Positions 37,092 to 46,915 are shown, counted from the stretch's first letter. The stretch is DNA of 64,000 nt from [Mycobacterium] stephanolepidis (GCF_002356335.1 NZ_AP018165.1:3782001-3846000); one strand, 5' to 3'. A program made the numbers and translations. The notes: generated by a model from the sequence alone, not told the origin.

Positions 37092-38749
37092 CCTGCAATC
37101 TTCGCGCGGAACGGGCCGCCCACACTGTTGAAGAGCAGATCCCCGTTGGGCAGACCCTCGATCAACGCGTACGCACCGTTCCCCAGATTTGACTGACCAA
37201 ATATGTTGCGATGCACCGTTTCTCCGGTCTTCCAGTCCAAACCGGTAACTTCCCAGCCTTCGGCCTTGGTGTACCCGTTGAGGAAGACGACGCCCGAGCT
37301 GGTGGATACCGCGGGCACCATGGATGTCGACACCACGTCGCCCCTCGCCCACGCCGAGGCCCAACGGTGCCCCTTGGGATCCCATTCGAATCGCTCCACG
37401 CCCTGCGGCGCCGGTGACACCGGTCCGTTGGCCAGCACGTCCACCAACCGATCCGGTGCACCCCCGGTGCCGATGTTCTGCACCACGAAGGCCCCATAAC
37501 CGTTTACCACCACGGACTGCTCACTCTGGATGAATTCCGGCAGCGGGTCCTTCAGGCCTGCGGTGACCTGGCTCTGGTCGGCGATCCGGCTGGACTTGGT
37601 TCCTGGCTTCTGCTGGAAACTATCCGGGATCTTGTTGCGCCAGAACGCAACCAATTTCATCCTGTCGCTGCCGTCGGTGATAACGACAAGCTCGTCGGAA
37701 TCCTTGCCGAACCCCATCAAGGTCGGAGTAGACCCCGTACCGATACCGAATTTCACCGCCGGAGGCTGGCGCCCGAAATCATAGGGCGACGACCACGCGC
37801 CGTCGGACTCGTCGCTCGACAGTGTCGACCCGGTCCACACGATCTTGCGCATGAGCTTGTCCGAAGCCACGTAGATGCCGTTGTGATCATCCACCGCAAC
37901 CGAATTCGACACGGTCTCGTCGTCGCCGAACCGGATCTGCTGGATCGGAGGGGAATCGAGCCCACGGTCGAGAATCGCCAGGGATCGGTTAGCTTGCACC
38001 AGTAGGTGTCCGTCGTAGGTCATCGACACGCCGACGATGGTCTCCGGAGCTCCGAGGGTCGTCATGCCCTTGCCCAGGTAGGGCTTGAAGTCATAGGTCT
38101 TCTGGACTTTGATGCCTGCGGCCGGGTCATCGTTGTTCTCAAGCCCGAATTTGAGGATCTCGGCGTTCTGTGTCACGTAATACAGCTCGTTGTCCTTGTC
38201 GACCGCGCCATACACACCGTTGATGAGCCGCTGCCACGTCGCCCCTGCCCAGTGGTCCCGAATCGCGGCCTCGATCTGCTCGACGCCGCCGAACTTCTGA
38301 TTGAGCACCAGATCGAGATCCTGCGCCGAGATCGGCGGCACCCCTGGGGTTTCCAGCGACGCCACCTGACGGAACCCGCCATCGGATACATCCACATAGC
38401 GGACACCCGATGACGAGCTCACCCACATGTATCGCGGCGACGTAGAGGCCATCGTGATGATGTTGACCGGGCCGCCGGGCACGCGGGGCATCGCGGCCGG
38501 ATCGACGTGGAAGGTACCCCGCGGAATGGGGTCGGCAAAGCTATCGGTCTGCGCCGAATCGATATGTGTGATGCCGTACTTCTCCACCGAGAGGTACGGA
38601 TTGCGCGCGGGCCCGTCGGCCTTGGCACCCCCGGATGCCGCGCCCGATTCCGGTGGGTGCGCGGTCTGCTTACCGCAGCCCGCGACAACAAGTAGCACAG
38701 AACAGGCGATAGCCATTGCACCTCGGGCCCAGCCGTATTTCCGTTCCAT
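37088..38749 (-). CDS. Large lipoprotein with beta-propeller-like repeats, unknown function
   Basis: A 553-residue exported protein. The signal MERKYGWARGAMAIACSVLLVVAGC ends in lipobox VAGC (Cys25). A Gly/Ala-rich linker follows, then about 500 residues of all-beta sequence with recurring strand-turn elements (MWVSSSSGVRYVDV, ELYYVTQNAEILKF, HLLVQANRSLAILD, GIYVASDKLMRKIVW, GVVFLNGYTKAEG, LPNGDLLFNSVGG) as in PQQ- or SMP-30-like propellers. No catalytic motif was recognised. The next genes on this strand are two small membrane-protein genes upstream. Function unknown. Confidence 0.75.
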   Translation of the reverse strand: MERKYGWARGAMAIACSVLLVVAGCGKQTAHPPESGAASGGAKADGPARNPYLSVEKYGITHIDSAQTDSFADPIPRGTFHVDPAAMPRVPGGPVNIITMASTSPRYMWVSSSSGVRYVDVSDGGFRQVASLETPGVPPISAQDLDLVLNQKFGGVEQIEAAIRDHWAGATWQRLINGVYGAVDKDNELYYVTQNAEILKFGLENNDDPAAGIKVQKTYDFKPYLGKGMTTLGAPETIVGVSMTYDGHLLVQANRSLAILDRGLDSPPIQQIRFGDDETVSNSVAVDDHNGIYVASDKLMRKIVWTGSTLSSDESDGAWSSPYDFGRQPPAVKFGIGTGSTPTLMGFGKDSDELVVITDGSDRMKLVAFWRNKIPDSFQQKPGTKSSRIADQSQVTAGLKDPLPEFIQSEQSVVVNGYGAFVVQNIGTGGAPDRLVDVLANGPVSPAPQGVERFEWDPKGHRWASAWARGDVVSTSMVPAVSTSSGVVFLNGYTKAEGWEVTGLDWKTGETVHRNIFGQSNLGNGAYALIEGLPNGDLLFNSVGGPFRAKIAG

Positions 38750-38872
38750 CAGCCTGCTCCCTGCCTGAGCCCAGTTAGCAACCAGAATTATTGTCGGAGA
38801 ACATATTTAGTTCACGACAGCGAGGCGATGCTAACACTCACGACCACGCAGTGGGCCTGGAACAACGTCACA

Positions 38873-39394
38873 TCATTGGTAGACCGAAGCCTCGTCCACC
38901 AGCCCGAACAGCTTCTCGACGACGTCATGCGCGTTCGCCGCATCCAGCCCTACGATCCGCAGCTCGCCCTGATCTGCGCGCACCACCACCATCGCCAACC
39001 CCAACACACGTGACAGCGGGTCTTGCCGCAGTTCCACCGTTCGCACCAGTGCGAACGGGATGACCCAGAAAGACCTGAGCCACAGCGTCTTCGATGAGAT
39101 ATACAGCAGATTGTCATCCAGGACGCCCCACCGATACGCGCGGTAACGCTGCAGTGGCCGAAGCACCACCCATGCCAGCGCGCAGGAGATGCACAGCAGC
39201 CCCAACACGCCCGTGACATGCTCCAGCGGCGTGCTGGCGTAGGCAGGCGGAGCCGTCAGCGCCCACACCGCCGCCACCGCGACAACCAGCGGACTGCATG
39301 CCAATGCGTACTGGATGGCCCAGAGCACGGGAGCCGACCTGCTGGCACCGACTCCCACCGGCATTACGGAAGTCGTAGGGGCCGTGTCGATCAC
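38873..39394 (-). CDS. Membrane protein with a bacterial PH-like (YdbS/DUF304-type) domain
   Basis: A 173-residue protein. GTG 39394 is preferred because GGGGGAG lies 5 bases before it and it begins just after the stop of the preceding gene; an ATG ten codons later is possible. Two membrane helices (LWAIQYALACSPLVVAVAAVWAL; HVTGVLGLLCISCALAWVVL) precede a soluble domain reading RWGVLDDNLLYISSKTLWLRSFWVIPFALVRTVEL, typical of bacterial PH-like domains. The stretch from 38750 to 38872 after it holds no gene. Function unknown. Confidence 0.72.
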   Translation of the reverse strand: MIDTAPTTSVMPVGVGASRSAPVLWAIQYALACSPLVVAVAAVWALTAPPAYASTPLEHVTGVLGLLCISCALAWVVLRPLQRYRAYRWGVLDDNLLYISSKTLWLRSFWVIPFALVRTVELRQDPLSRVLGLAMVVVRADQGELRIVGLDAANAHDVVEKLFGLVDEASVYQ

Positions 39395-39396
39395 CG

Positions 39397-39870
39397 CTAC
39401 TCCCCCACTGCTGGAGCGAACCGGCGCATCCATATCTGCCGTATCGCAATGGCCGCAAGCACGAACACCAACACCGCGGTCGGCGACCAGGCGATCGCAC
39501 TGTCGAGTCCACCGAACGCATAGGTGATCAGGCACAACGAAAGGAACGGCACGGCGACCGACACCACGGCCGTCCACCTCCGAACGACGGCCAATTCGGC
39601 GATGGCCGCGACCACCACGACACCAAAGGCGATCCACACGACCACGCCCACCAACTGCACGGCAGCAGGATTAAACGGCACATAGTCGGCGTATCGGCGT
39701 GGCATGCCGTCGGTGAGCGGGGTATAGGTAGTCCACCCGTAATCCCAGCCCCGCAGGTTCAACCCCCTGTTCACCAAGGCGGCTACCACGAACGTCCACC
39801 AGGCAGCATTGCCCGTGACGCGCGCAGCACGGAAGACCTGGACGCGTGACATTCCAGGAGTATCCCCCAT
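39397..39870 (-). CDS. Membrane protein of unknown function
   Basis: A 157-residue protein with four hydrophobic segments (AWWTFVVAALV, VQLVGVVVWIAFGVVVVAAIAEL, VSVAVPFLSLCLITYAFG, AVLVFVLAAIAI) and a hydrophilic loop RGWDYGWTTYTPLTDG after the first. It is two bases upstream of the PH-like gene, so the pair is an operon. An ATG six codons downstream is an alternative start. No family recognised. Confidence 0.65.
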   Translation of the reverse strand: MGDTPGMSRVQVFRAARVTGNAAWWTFVVAALVNRGLNLRGWDYGWTTYTPLTDGMPRRYADYVPFNPAAVQLVGVVVWIAFGVVVVAAIAELAVVRRWTAVVSVAVPFLSLCLITYAFGGLDSAIAWSPTAVLVFVLAAIAIRQIWMRRFAPAVGE

Positions 39871-39981
39871 GGCTAACTACCCAATGACGAACTTGTCACA
39901 CAACGTTGACGAAACACCCCCAAACGGCAACGATGACTCCAAACGGGCCGATAAGCGGCCTAACAGTCTCAGGGGTAGCAC

Positions 39982-41994
39982 GTGAAATACATCGTTACCG
40001 GCGGCACCGGATTCATCGGACGGCGGATTGTGACCCGAATCCTGGAGACCCAGCGCGATGCCGAAGTCGCCGTTTTGGTGCGGCGTGAGTCACTGTCACG
40101 GTTCGAGAAACTCGCCGAACAATGGGATGACCGCGTGCAGCCGCTGGTGGGTGACCTCACCCAGCCCGATCTCGGCCTGCCCACCGAGGGAGATCCGGTC
40201 ATCGCCGATCACATCGTGCACTGTGCCGCGATCTACGACATCACCGTGGACGACAAGGCACAGCGCGCCGCGAACGTCGAGGGCACGCGCTCGGTCATCG
40301 GACTGGCCAAACGCACGGGCGCCACCCTGCACCACATCTCCTCCATCGCGGTCGCGGGAAGTTACGAGGGCGAGTTCACCGAGGAAGATTTCGACGTCAA
40401 CCAGGACCTACCGACGCCGTATCACCAGACCAAGTTCGAGGCCGAACTGCTGGTGCGCTCAGAACCCGGCCTGCACTACCGGATCTACCGGCCCGCCGTC
40501 GTTGTCGGCGATTCGAAGACCGGCGAGATGGACAAGATCGACGGTCCGTACTACTTCTTCGGAATTCTGGCCAAGCTCGCGCGCCTGCCCCGGTTCACCC
40601 CGATGATGCTGCCCAAGGCGGGACGCTCCAACATCGTTCCGGTCGACTACGTCGTCGATGCGACCGTCGAGCTGATGCACCAGGAGGGCCGCGACGGGCA
40701 GGCCTTCCACCTGACCAACCCCGAGGTGACCTACCTGCGGGACATCTACTCCGGCATTGCCTCCGCCGCGGGTCTGCCGCCCGTACGCGGGTCACTTCCC
40801 CACGCCATCGCCACCCCGTTCCTGAATGCACGCGGCACGCTCAAGGTCTGGCGCAACATGGTGGTCACTCAGCTCGGCATCCCGCCCGAGGTCATCGACA
40901 TCACCGAGATCATGCCCACCTTCATATCCGAATCCACACGGGAAGCCTTGCGCCCTAGCGGAATTACGGTTCCCTCATTCGGCAGCTACGCCGGCAAGCT
41001 CTACCAGTACTGGCGCAAGAACCTCGACCCCGAGCGATACCGCCGCGACGATCCCGCCGGGCCATTGGTGGGCCGGCACGTCATCATCACCGGCGCATCC
41101 AGCGGTATCGGACGTGCCGCGGCCATCGCCGTCGCCCAGCGCGGCGGCACCGTTTTCGCGGTGGCGCGCGACGTCGAGGCACTCGACAGCCTGGTCACGG
41201 AGATCCGAGAGGACGGCGGGAAGGCCTATTCATTCCCCTGCGATCTGACCGACTACTCAGCCGTGGACGACACCGTCAAGAGCATCCTCGGCCAGTTCGG
41301 GCATGTGGACTACCTGGTGAACAACGCCGGCCGCTCCATTCGCCGCTCGGCGATAAACACAGTCGATCGGTTCCATGACTACGAACGGGTCATGGCGATC
41401 AACTACTTTGGCGCCGTGCGGCTGGTGCTGGCGCTTCTCCCCCATTGGCGGGAAAGGAAATTCGGCCATGTCGTCAATGTGTCGACTGCCGGTGTGCAGA
41501 CCCGTAACCCCAAGTACGCGTCGTACATCCCTACCAAGGCGGCACTGGACGCCTTCTCCGATGTGGTCGCGACCGAGACGGTGTCGGATCACATCACCTT
41601 CACCAACATCCATATGCCATTGGTGAAGACGCCGATGATTCAGCCCTCCCACAAACTGAATGTGGTGCCGGGACTCACCCCGGAACATGCCGCTGCCATG
41701 GTGATTCGCGGCCTTGTCGAAAAGCCGACTCGCATCGATCATCCGATGGGCACCTATGCCGACATCGGCAGGTACATGACACCGAAGTTGACCCGCCGGA
41801 TCATGCACCAGATGTATCTGGCGTACCCCGATTCTCGGGCCGCTCGCGGCCTCGAGCCGGTCGACGAACGCCAGGACGTGTCGACCTCGCGCCGTCGCCC
41901 CAGGGCAGCCAAACGTGTTGCGGCCGTGTCAAAGCTGCGTGTTCCGGGCCCCGTGATGAAGGCGGTACGCCTCATCCCCGGAGTGCATTGGTGA
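39982..41994 (+). CDS. acrA1: Two-domain short-chain dehydrogenase/acyl-CoA reductase-like enzyme (AcrA1-like)
   Basis: A 670-residue fusion of two Rossmann enzymes. The N-terminal half (about 1-350) is an extended SDR: VTGGTGFIGRRI, HCAAIYD, and Tyr-Lys in TPYHQTKFEAE. The C-terminal half (about 362-620) is a classical SDR: ITGASSGIGRAAA, NNAGRS, and YIPTKAALD. This matches Rv3391 (AcrA1, 650 aa), described as a multifunctional acyl-CoA-reductase-like enzyme, next to iunH as here. GTG 39982 follows AGGGGTAGCAC. A role in fatty alcohol, aldehyde or wax metabolism is family-level inference. Confidence 0.87.
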   Translation: MKYIVTGGTGFIGRRIVTRILETQRDAEVAVLVRRESLSRFEKLAEQWDDRVQPLVGDLTQPDLGLPTEGDPVIADHIVHCAAIYDITVDDKAQRAANVEGTRSVIGLAKRTGATLHHISSIAVAGSYEGEFTEEDFDVNQDLPTPYHQTKFEAELLVRSEPGLHYRIYRPAVVVGDSKTGEMDKIDGPYYFFGILAKLARLPRFTPMMLPKAGRSNIVPVDYVVDATVELMHQEGRDGQAFHLTNPEVTYLRDIYSGIASAAGLPPVRGSLPHAIATPFLNARGTLKVWRNMVVTQLGIPPEVIDITEIMPTFISESTREALRPSGITVPSFGSYAGKLYQYWRKNLDPERYRRDDPAGPLVGRHVIITGASSGIGRAAAIAVAQRGGTVFAVARDVEALDSLVTEIREDGGKAYSFPCDLTDYSAVDDTVKSILGQFGHVDYLVNNAGRSIRRSAINTVDRFHDYERVMAINYFGAVRLVLALLPHWRERKFGHVVNVSTAGVQTRNPKYASYIPTKAALDAFSDVVATETVSDHITFTNIHMPLVKTPMIQPSHKLNVVPGLTPEHAAAMVIRGLVEKPTRIDHPMGTYADIGRYMTPKLTRRIMHQMYLAYPDSRAARGLEPVDERQDVSTSRRRPRAAKRVAAVSKLRVPGPVMKAVRLIPGVHW

Positions 41995-43213
41995 CCTCCC
42001 GGGCCGCCCGGGTGCCCGCCTCAATGGCGCCGTCCAGATAACCCGGGTGGTCATGCGCCGTTTCGGTACCCGCCCAATGGATATCGCCCAGGGGCGCCGA
42101 CGGCAGCGGCAACTGTTCGGTGAAACCGATATCGGGCAGGGCCATGTATCCGCCTCCGGCATGTTCGTCGAGGTGCCAGGACCTCTCGTGCCAGCCCGCC
42201 GGTTCGAGAATCTCCGGACCGACATGCTCGGTGAGTGAGCCGAGCACGCACAGGTGGCCCGGCCCGCCCGGAGCGGTGGTATCGAAGACTGCACGGCCGG
42301 GCCCGTCGAGAACCATGAACTCGCCGCCATTTCGCTCTCTCCAGAAAGGCTTCTCGTACACGGCGATCGCCTTGTACACCGATCCCATGTACATGTTCTG
42401 CTGCATCTGGGCACGCTCGGCCGGAAGCTGCGGGCTGAAGGTGATGCGGGCCGCCGTGGGCGGCGGCGCGGTGACAATGACCTTCGCGGCATGTACCTGA
42501 CCCGAGGCTGTGTCGAGGATGACTCCGCGTTCGTCCCTGCTGACCGAGGTGACGCGGTGTCCCAGCTTCACTCGCGGACCCAGTTCGGCGGCCAGACTTT
42601 CCGCGCGTGCACCCGCCCCTTCGACGAGTAGAGAGTCCTGCGCGCCGCCCTTGGTCGAGAGCATGGTCCGCAGACCACCTTGATGCCGGATCATCGAGAT
42701 CATCGCGGGAATGGGCATCCGGTCCAGGTCTGCCGTCCAAGAGATCAAAGCAATGACCTCAAGCAGCCGCCGGGTGGTGCGGCCGGGCACCTTGCCCAGC
42801 CACTCGGCCGTGCTGGTCGCGTTCCAGCGCTCCGGTGTGCTGAGACGCGAGAACACCTCCAGGCCGGTGAGAATGAGCACGCTCGGCAGTAGGGGCGGCA
42901 ACTTCACGCGGCGGGGACCGTCGATCACCGCGGGCAGCAGACCCGTATGCATGGGGAACTGAGTAAGGCCGAGTTCGGCGGCAAGCTCCATGACGCGGTG
43001 GTGATCATGGCCAATCCACTGCCCGCCCAAGTCCAGCCGCGAGCCCAGCACGGTGGTCTCTCCCATGACCCGTCCACCGATACGCTCCGCCGCCTCCAGC
43101 ACGATCACGTCGACGCCCTGCCGGTGCAGTGCGCGGGCAGCCGTCAGACCCGACAGCCCGGCACCCACCACCGCCACAGTGGTGACCGTCTGCGGTAACT
43201 CGTCCCGATGCAT
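41972..43213 (-). CDS. Flavin-containing amine oxidase family protein
   Basis: A 413-residue FAD enzyme. The N-terminus has VAVVGAGLSGLTAARALHRQG and an acidic strand end with EAAERIGGRV; the C-terminal FAD motif reads HWAGTETAHDHPGYLDGAIEAG. These are the signatures of the monoamine oxidase/protoporphyrinogen oxidase clan. No signal peptide. The gene runs into the 3' end of acrA1 by 23 bases tail to tail. M. tuberculosis has cmaA1 at this place. The amine or other substrate is unknown. Confidence 0.87.
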   Translation of the reverse strand: MHRDELPQTVTTVAVVGAGLSGLTAARALHRQGVDVIVLEAAERIGGRVMGETTVLGSRLDLGGQWIGHDHHRVMELAAELGLTQFPMHTGLLPAVIDGPRRVKLPPLLPSVLILTGLEVFSRLSTPERWNATSTAEWLGKVPGRTTRRLLEVIALISWTADLDRMPIPAMISMIRHQGGLRTMLSTKGGAQDSLLVEGAGARAESLAAELGPRVKLGHRVTSVSRDERGVILDTASGQVHAAKVIVTAPPPTAARITFSPQLPAERAQMQQNMYMGSVYKAIAVYEKPFWRERNGGEFMVLDGPGRAVFDTTAPGGPGHLCVLGSLTEHVGPEILEPAGWHERSWHLDEHAGGGYMALPDIGFTEQLPLPSAPLGDIHWAGTETAHDHPGYLDGAIEAGTRAAREVTNALRG

Positions 43214-43357
43214 CCCACGCTCCTTCCTGACCGACCGCCCGGCGATAGACCGGACGCCCTGGAAGCAATACTAGCCATGGATTCAGTCAGTCGTACGACT
43301 TTGACGATTAGGCGTGCTCTACCGCTTGTCGCATCCGTACACGGAGCTAACTGACGG

Positions 43358-43363
43358 TAGGTT
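43358..43363 (+). promoter_or_regulatory. -10 hexamer for leaderless iunH (TAGGTT)
   Basis: TAGGTT lies 7 bases before ATG 43371; no RBS is visible. The rest of the gap 43214-43357 shows no other clear element. Confidence 0.4.
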
Positions 43364-43370
43364 GACGTCC

Positions 43371-44402
43371 ATGGTTCCCGTTTTTGCCGACGTTGATACC
43401 GGAGTCGATGACGCACTGGGATTGATCTTTCTCCTCGCTAGCGAGGATGTGGAGATTGTCGGTATCGCCTCTACTGCGGGCAATGTCTCGGTGGACCATG
43501 TTTGCGCGAACAACCTGGGCCTGCTGGAGCTATGCAAGGCCCCGCAGATCCCGGTATCCAAGGGCGTCGCCGAGCCATTGAGCGCTGCACTGCGGACCGC
43601 CGAAGACACCCACGGGCCCACCGGCCTCGGGTATGCCGCACTGCCGGACTCCACCCGCACACTCACCGATTACGACGCGGCAGAGGCCTGGGTGCGGGCG
43701 GCACGCGCACACCCAGGCGAGCTCGTGGGCCTGGCGACCGGACCGCTCACCAACCTGGCGCTGGCCCTGCGCACCGAACCTGAGTTGCCCAACCTCCTCA
43801 AACGGCTCGTGATCATGGGCGGCTCCTTCGACTACCCGGGCAACACCACACCGGTGGCGGAATGGAATGTCGTGGTCGACCCGGGCGCGACGGCGGAGGT
43901 GTACGCCGCCTGGGGAGCAGCTGGCGTACAACAACTTCCGATCGTGTGCGGCCTGAATCTCACCGAGACCATCGCCATGACACCGGAGCATCTGGTCAGA
44001 CTGGCCGACGCGGCGGGCGCCACCACCACCCCACTGTCGGTGCTCGACCTTCCGTCCAGCCGTTCGTCGGCGAACAACTCGCTGCTGCGGTTCATCGAAG
44101 ACGCCGTACGTTTCTATTTCGAGTTCCACATGAAGCAAGACGAAGGCTTCTTGGCGCACATGCACGACCCGTTCGCCGCCGCAGTCGCGCTGGATCCAGC
44201 ATTAGTCCAAACCCGCTCCGCTACAGTCGATGTCGAGCTGACCGGTGATCTGACCCGGGCCATGACCATCGCGGACTGGAAGGGGCAGTGGGGCCAGAAA
44301 CCCAATGCGCAGATCGCGGTGGAGACCAACCCCGAGGTGTTCTTCGAGCGATTCATCGAACGAGTGAGCGTCTTCGCGCGAAGGTTTGACGGCGCACGCT
44401 AA
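43371..44402 (+). CDS. iunH: Inosine-uridine preferring nucleoside hydrolase
   Basis: Splits ribonucleosides into base and ribose in salvage. ATG 43371 places the calcium/ribose-binding signature DVDTGVDDALGL at residues 7-18, as in the family; the frame upstream adds 19 untypical residues. Other motifs: LATGPLTNLALAL, IMGGSFDYPGNTTPVAEWNVVVDPGA, and a late HMHDPFAAAVALDP. 343 residues, somewhat longer than Rv3393 (308 aa as I recall). Convergent with imuB. Confidence 0.92.
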   Translation: MVPVFADVDTGVDDALGLIFLLASEDVEIVGIASTAGNVSVDHVCANNLGLLELCKAPQIPVSKGVAEPLSAALRTAEDTHGPTGLGYAALPDSTRTLTDYDAAEAWVRAARAHPGELVGLATGPLTNLALALRTEPELPNLLKRLVIMGGSFDYPGNTTPVAEWNVVVDPGATAEVYAAWGAAGVQQLPIVCGLNLTETIAMTPEHLVRLADAAGATTTPLSVLDLPSSRSSANNSLLRFIEDAVRFYFEFHMKQDEGFLAHMHDPFAAAVALDPALVQTRSATVDVELTGDLTRAMTIADWKGQWGQKPNAQIAVETNPEVFFERFIERVSVFARRFDGAR

Positions 44403-44416
44403 TTCTGGCGAGAGCG

Positions 44417-46039
44417 TCATTCATAAACACCCTCCACATACCACCGCTGCCGGCGAAAATGCAGGAGCAGCGCCTGACCGCCACCCTTGCCTTCCAACAG
44501 CACCTGGGCCCTGGCGGCCACCGATGCCCGGGTAGGAGTCGGCTCCCGTTCCTCCCACCATCGCTCATCGATCGGCCATGGCCCTGCCCACCAACTCAAC
44601 TCCCAACGGCCATCGCCCCGCCGGACCCTGGCCGGTTCCCCGGAGAACATTCCCCGTCCGGTCACCGTCACCGGCGCTCCATCGACATCCAACAGCTCCA
44701 CCGGTTCGCCGTCCTCACCGAGCAGCACCGTAGGAGCCGGATCCGGCAGCCTACCGGGCCACGGCGCATCAGGATCGGCCCGCGGTCGCAACTCATCCCC
44801 CAAGGGCACCAAAGTAATTCGTTCGGCGGGCCCCCGCCCACCGCTGACCACTCCCACCTGTACCGACTCCTCTCCCAACAGATCCTGAACTCGTGTCAAT
44901 GCGCGGCGGGCCCGCTGGCGTTCCTCGGCGCCCACCGCTCCCCACAACGTCAACTGCAGCGCTTCGGCGGCCACCACTTCGACCGGCTCCAACCGCAACA
45001 TCGCCACCGGCCCATCCAGAGACCGGCGCCGGGCAAGCCAGCCGTCAAGCTGCCAGCGCACCCGGTCGGCCGTCGCCTCCTCGGTGAGCGGCTCTGCACA
45101 CCGCCACACCCGCGACAGCTCCTGGCCGTCCACCGTCACCGCGTGAATGGCCAACCGGGAGCAGGCAACTCCTGCCGAGGACAGCGCCTCGTGCAGGCTC
45201 ATCGCCAGTGTGCGTCCCGCGAAGGCCGCCGCATCGACCCGGTCGATCGGCGGATCGCACGGCAGCGCGACCCCCAGCTCGGCCGGGACCGCATGCCCCG
45301 AGGGAGGGCGCTGCGATTCGGCTCGCGCATGGCGGTGCGCCTGCACCGCGTCATCGTCGAACCGTGAGGCGACATCCGACCGCGCTAGTTCCGCGAAGGC
45401 ACCCATGGTGCGTATTCCCATGCGCCACAGCAGATCGACCAAGTCTTCCCGCTGCGGGTGACACAGGCTGGGTTCGGCGGCCATCTCTTTGATCGACAAG
45501 GGTGCCAGGAACTCCGCGTCCCCACCGGGTGGTACCAGTGCCGCATGTCGCGCGGCGTACACCGCCGTGGACATCTGATCGGCGATGCCCACCTGACATT
45601 CGGCCCCGGCCACCGACACCGCATCGGCCAGCCGCTCGGCCGCGGTCTGCTCGTTGCCGAAGTACCGGGCCGCACCAGTCACCGGAAGCGCCATCAGCCC
45701 CGGGCGCAAGATCTCGGCCCCCGGCACCAGATCATCCACCGCGGCGATCATCGGCTCGAAAAACCGTGCATCGCGATCGACATCGGCCACCGCGATATGC
45801 AATTGCGGACAACGGGCCTGGGACTCGCGGCGCCGCATGCCCCGACGGACTCCCAGCGCCCGCGCGGCGGCAGTGCACGCAGTGACCCTGTTGGCCACAG
45901 TCACCGCCACGGGCCGGGTGGCAGGAAGGTCGGCCATCGCCGCGGCGGCGACCGCCGGCCAATCCGGGCACCAAATCGCCAGCACCCGTGGAGCTTTACG
46001 CTGTCGTTTAGGCGGACCTGATCGAGCCACGGCTGCCAC
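44417..46039 (-). CDS. imuB: ImuB, Y-family polymerase-like mutasome hub
   Basis: Scaffold of the SOS mutasome that ties DnaE2 and ImuA' to the sliding clamp. GTG 46039, with GGGGAGG just upstream, gives 540 residues; the frame before it overlaps imuA'. The Y-family fold is visible ([47 protein letters not shown] as helix-hairpin-helix), but the SIDE/ASIDEAYL catalytic motif is replaced by [14 protein letters not shown] and the first metal-binding DxD is absent. It is therefore expected to lack polymerase activity, as known for ImuB. Equivalent to Rv3394c. Confidence 0.93.
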   Translation of the reverse strand: MAAVARSGPPKRQRKAPRVLAIWCPDWPAVAAAAMADLPATRPVAVTVANRVTACTAAARALGVRRGMRRRESQARCPQLHIAVADVDRDARFFEPMIAAVDDLVPGAEILRPGLMALPVTGAARYFGNEQTAAERLADAVSVAGAECQVGIADQMSTAVYAARHAALVPPGGDAEFLAPLSIKEMAAEPSLCHPQREDLVDLLWRMGIRTMGAFAELARSDVASRFDDDAVQAHRHARAESQRPPSGHAVPAELGVALPCDPPIDRVDAAAFAGRTLAMSLHEALSSAGVACSRLAIHAVTVDGQELSRVWRCAEPLTEEATADRVRWQLDGWLARRRSLDGPVAMLRLEPVEVVAAEALQLTLWGAVGAEERQRARRALTRVQDLLGEESVQVGVVSGGRGPAERITLVPLGDELRPRADPDAPWPGRLPDPAPTVLLGEDGEPVELLDVDGAPVTVTGRGMFSGEPARVRRGDGRWELSWWAGPWPIDERWWEEREPTPTRASVAARAQVLLEGKGGGQALLLHFRRQRWYVEGVYE

Positions 46040-46742
46040 ACACCTCCCCGGCAGCTCTGGAGCCGGATGTGGCCGACCCGGCCACTCTGGGTGCCCTGCG
46101 CCCCGTCGCCCGGACCGCCGTCCGCACCCCACGAATTCGGCCCAGACCACAGGCGGACACCCCGTCATAGCCGGTTACCCGCGCCTGCAACCGCACCGCG
46201 GCGCCTTCCCAGTCCCCATCGGCAACCAACAGCGTGCATCCGTTGCTGTGCGCCCGGGCCACTATCGCGCGCGCCGACGTCGAGGTCACCTTTCGCCCTC
46301 CCAGACCCAGCACCACCAGATCCATCCCGTCCATGAGTACCGAGGCCACCTCCACCGCACTCAGGCCCGGGCGAGGAATCAATGCCAGGCGGCTCAGGTC
46401 TGCTCCTCTTTCCACCGCTGCCAACACACTCACCTCCGGCATGCCCACAATCGCGGCGTACCCGCCCGACGCGGTCACCGAAGCCACCACGTCCAAGGGC
46501 AACGACCGGGCTCCGCTGGCCACCGCAACCGTGCCGCGCCGCAACACGTGACCTATCGAGCTGGCCAGCGCATCGGATACCGGCAGCAAAGATTGAGCAT
46601 CCGGCAGCACCTCGTGAAACCGCCCCGCCGATGACCTGTCTCCGCCAACCTTTCCCGATATCGCAGCCATCTGCTGCCGGAGCTTTTGTAGCTGGTCAGC
46701 ACGGTTGACCAGCATCTCATCGGCGGCCGCCACTGCCGTCAC
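46008..46742 (-). CDS. imuA': ImuA', RecA-like accessory protein of the SOS mutasome
   Basis: Partner of ImuB and DnaE2 in damage-induced mutagenesis. GTG 46742 has GGAGG 7 bases upstream and lies downstream of the LexA box, giving 244 residues. The ATG at 46775 sits inside the box and is rejected. The protein shows a RecA-like core without a clear Walker [42 protein letters not shown], then [13 protein letters not shown]. The 3' end overlaps imuB by 32 bases. Equivalent to Rv3395c. Confidence 0.88.
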   Translation of the reverse strand: MTAVAAADEMLVNRADQLQKLRQQMAAISGKVGGDRSSAGRFHEVLPDAQSLLPVSDALASSIGHVLRRGTVAVASGARSLPLDVVASVTASGGYAAIVGMPEVSVLAAVERGADLSRLALIPRPGLSAVEVASVLMDGMDLVVLGLGGRKVTSTSARAIVARAHSNGCTLLVADGDWEGAAVRLQARVTGYDGVSACGLGRIRGVRTAVRATGRRAPRVAGSATSGSRAAGEVCGSRGSIRSA

Positions 46743-46767
46743 AACCGCACCTCCAGACACATTCGAA

Positions 46768-46783
46768 TAGAACATATGTTCGA
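46768..46783 (-). promoter_or_regulatory. LexA (SOS) box of imuA'-imuB
   Basis: TAGAACATATGTTCGA (plus strand) lies 26 bases before the imuA' start and is the same 16-mer as the dnaE2 box, in opposite orientation relative to its gene. It matches TCGAAC-N4-GTTCGA with one mismatch. Confidence 0.9.
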
Positions 46784-46915
46784 TGTCTGGAGTAAACACC
46801 TCGCCACCGACAACCGTCAAGGCAGGAGGTAGAGACTGGGCCGCTCTGCCGACACGCCGTGTCGCAGCGGATTCGTATCGCACATATCCGCCATGAGGCG
46901 GAGTATCGACGAGAC

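Noticed and set aside
46775..46883. Upstream starts for imuA' (ATG 46775 or the frame start at 46883)
   Set aside because: They lie within or before the LexA box; GTG 46742 has GGAGG at good spacing downstream of the box.
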